A stretch of 64,000 nt of DNA from Salvia splendens (taxonomy: Eukaryota > Streptophyta > Magnoliopsida > Lamiales > Lamiaceae), in the NCBI RefSeq assembly GCF_004379255.2, contig NC_056039.1:29525883-29589882 (forward strand), in the 5' to 3' direction. The stretch's first letter is position 1. Every line of letters starts with the position of its first letter. The notes beneath the pieces are model-generated. The model ran no database searches. It was not told where the DNA came from and was given only the letters and a program-made list of their open reading frames with translations. Below are positions 62,971-64,000 of the stretch, in pieces. Position numbers and translations under genes: made by a program.

Positions 62971-63657
62971 TGATGGATCCGCGAATTTTTGATGTGAGTA
63001 AATGCTGGTAGAGAATAAAGACTATGACACAAAGAATTTACGTGGTTCGATTTACTGAAGTAAATCTACGTCCACGGGAAGAAGGGAGGGCAAGATTGTA
63101 TTGCTTGATCTGGGATTACAGCTTACAACACAGACTTGCTATATGATTTTATCTCTAGAGAGCTTAACCCTTTTCTATCTGATCTAAGTTCTATTTATAC
63201 CTTGAACTAAGATCGTGGCTTGCATCACCACTAAGTCGTGGATGTCGTGTAGGTCATGGCCTAAGATCGTGGATGTAGTGTAGGTCATGGCCTACGATCG
63301 TGGCCTGAGTTGACACCACGTGGTAGTGGGTGTGTTGGAAGTTGTGGAAATCCAGTATGGGTCCAATAACTCCTTGTTCGGTCGAATGCTGAGACCGAAC
63401 TGCTCTGGTTGCCGATCTGAGAGTAGAGCTTGATGCCGACCTGAGAGCAGAGCTTGATTGGTTGGCTTTTACCGAGCAGTAGGCTGAGGCCGAACTCTAG
63501 CTTGATGCCGACCTGAGAGCAGAGCTTGATTGGTTGGCTTTTACCGAGCTGTAGGCTGAGGCCGAACTCCTTGGTAATGCCGAACTCATACTCTTCCTTG
63601 GGCTTTGGGCTGATGGGCCGTCATTGCTGTTGGGCTTGTTTGGTACGCACCCCATCA
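62971..63657 (-). repeat. 5' LTR, gypsy copy 2
   Basis: 687 bp, no difference from 52455-53141 seen by eye, with the same U3 duplication, TATA box and U5 CCGTGGACGTAG ... GAACCACGTAAAT. Confidence 0.95.
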
Positions 63658-63662
63658 TTTAT

Positions 63663-63952
63663 TGAAAAATTCTTCAACTTATTTTCATTTATTGAAAAAG
63701 CTTGAGATTAAGAATCTACCGATGAAAAGATGAATCATCTCACCGAATTCTTACGGGAGTACTTTCACCTAAATCTTTTTTCCACCTACGTTCTCGGGCC
63801 ATAATTTTCAACTTTTTTCTAAGATTAAAAAGATTAGTGGATAATGAGGATTTCATTAGAAAGAAAGAAGTTATCAAAAATAAAAAGGTACAATACTATG
63901 GGACGAACCAATATAGAAAAAAGTCTCTATTTTTATGGGATAGAATAAATAT
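63663..63952. other. AT-rich spacer with MITE debris
   Basis: A degraded Stowaway-like right end (tttttatgggatagaataa) lies at about 63930-63949. No gene. Confidence 0.4.
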
Positions 63953-63954
63953 TA

Positions 63955-64000
63955 CTCCCTCCATCCCTCAAAGTTTGTCCCAATTTGACTCGGCGCGAGT
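63955..64000 (+). mobile_element. left end of a Stowaway MITE, cut by the window edge
   Basis: CTCCCTCCATCCCTCAAAGT follows TA (63953-63954). The other end lies outside the window. Confidence 0.6.

Larger units (their letters stand above)
52455..63657 (-). mobile_element. Ty3/gypsy retrotransposon, Tat-like lineage (copy 2, complete)
   Basis: 11,203 bp, minus orientation, with 687-bp LTRs that look identical by eye and an exact TSD tttat (52450-52454, 63658-63662). The gene order is as in copy 1: gag-protease (62894-60780), pol (60752-57489), tandem-repeat spacer, antisense genes (here on +: 53467-55261 and 55528-56316), purine tract, LTR. Gag and Pol are intact and nearly identical to copy 1, but the LTRs are clearly different (687 versus 612 bp) and antisense gene 1 carries a frameshift near its end. 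Confidence 0.93.

Overview
This window is nuclear DNA of a flowering plant, almost certainly a eudicot and possibly Lamiales (the family-level guess is weak). It has host genes with GT-AG introns, AT-rich spacers, Stowaway-type MITEs, PIF/Harbinger, hAT and Mutator-like DNA elements, a tRNA-derived SINE, and several complete LTR retrotransposons with exact 5-bp target-site duplications (TSDs). Nothing bacterial is present.

Host genes are few: a single-B-box zinc-finger gene (11194-11762, two exons, +), a DUF4220/DUF594 membrane-protein gene (16296-18707, one exon, +), a D-type cyclin resembling CYCD6 (21429-22700, six exons, -), and an RNase H-like (RVT_3) gene (51442-52035, +).

The left half (1-25 kb) is dominated by DNA transposons. 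One Harbinger element (2634-4485) has about 235-bp inverted ends, each with its own TATA box. Four further Harbinger elements (5962-7960, 8134-10077, 12432-14357, 22953-24963) share related ends, a GC-rich hairpin and a promoter just inside the right end. Three carry only the Myb/SANT-like accessory gene (one intact, two broken). The fourth carries only an intact DDE transposase gene. The two proteins a Harbinger element needs therefore sit on separate elements with matching ends: a candidate two-component transposon system and the main finding here.

The right half (26-64 kb) is LTR retrotransposon territory: a gag-only element (26175-28672); two Tat-like Ty3/gypsy elements in opposite orientation (30139-40956 and 52455-63657) with intact gag-protease and pol plus a spliced antisense gene and a second antisense ORF; a copia element whose reverse transcriptase is cut off (44097-48102); and a solo LTR inside a MITE (49898-50444). 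By eye the two LTRs within each complete element are identical or differ at one or two sites, so these are recent insertions. The two gypsy copies have about 99% identical Pol proteins yet clearly different LTRs. The copia element shares a primer-binding site and a U5 stem-loop motif with the gypsy elements. Alignments were made by eye; no database search was run.
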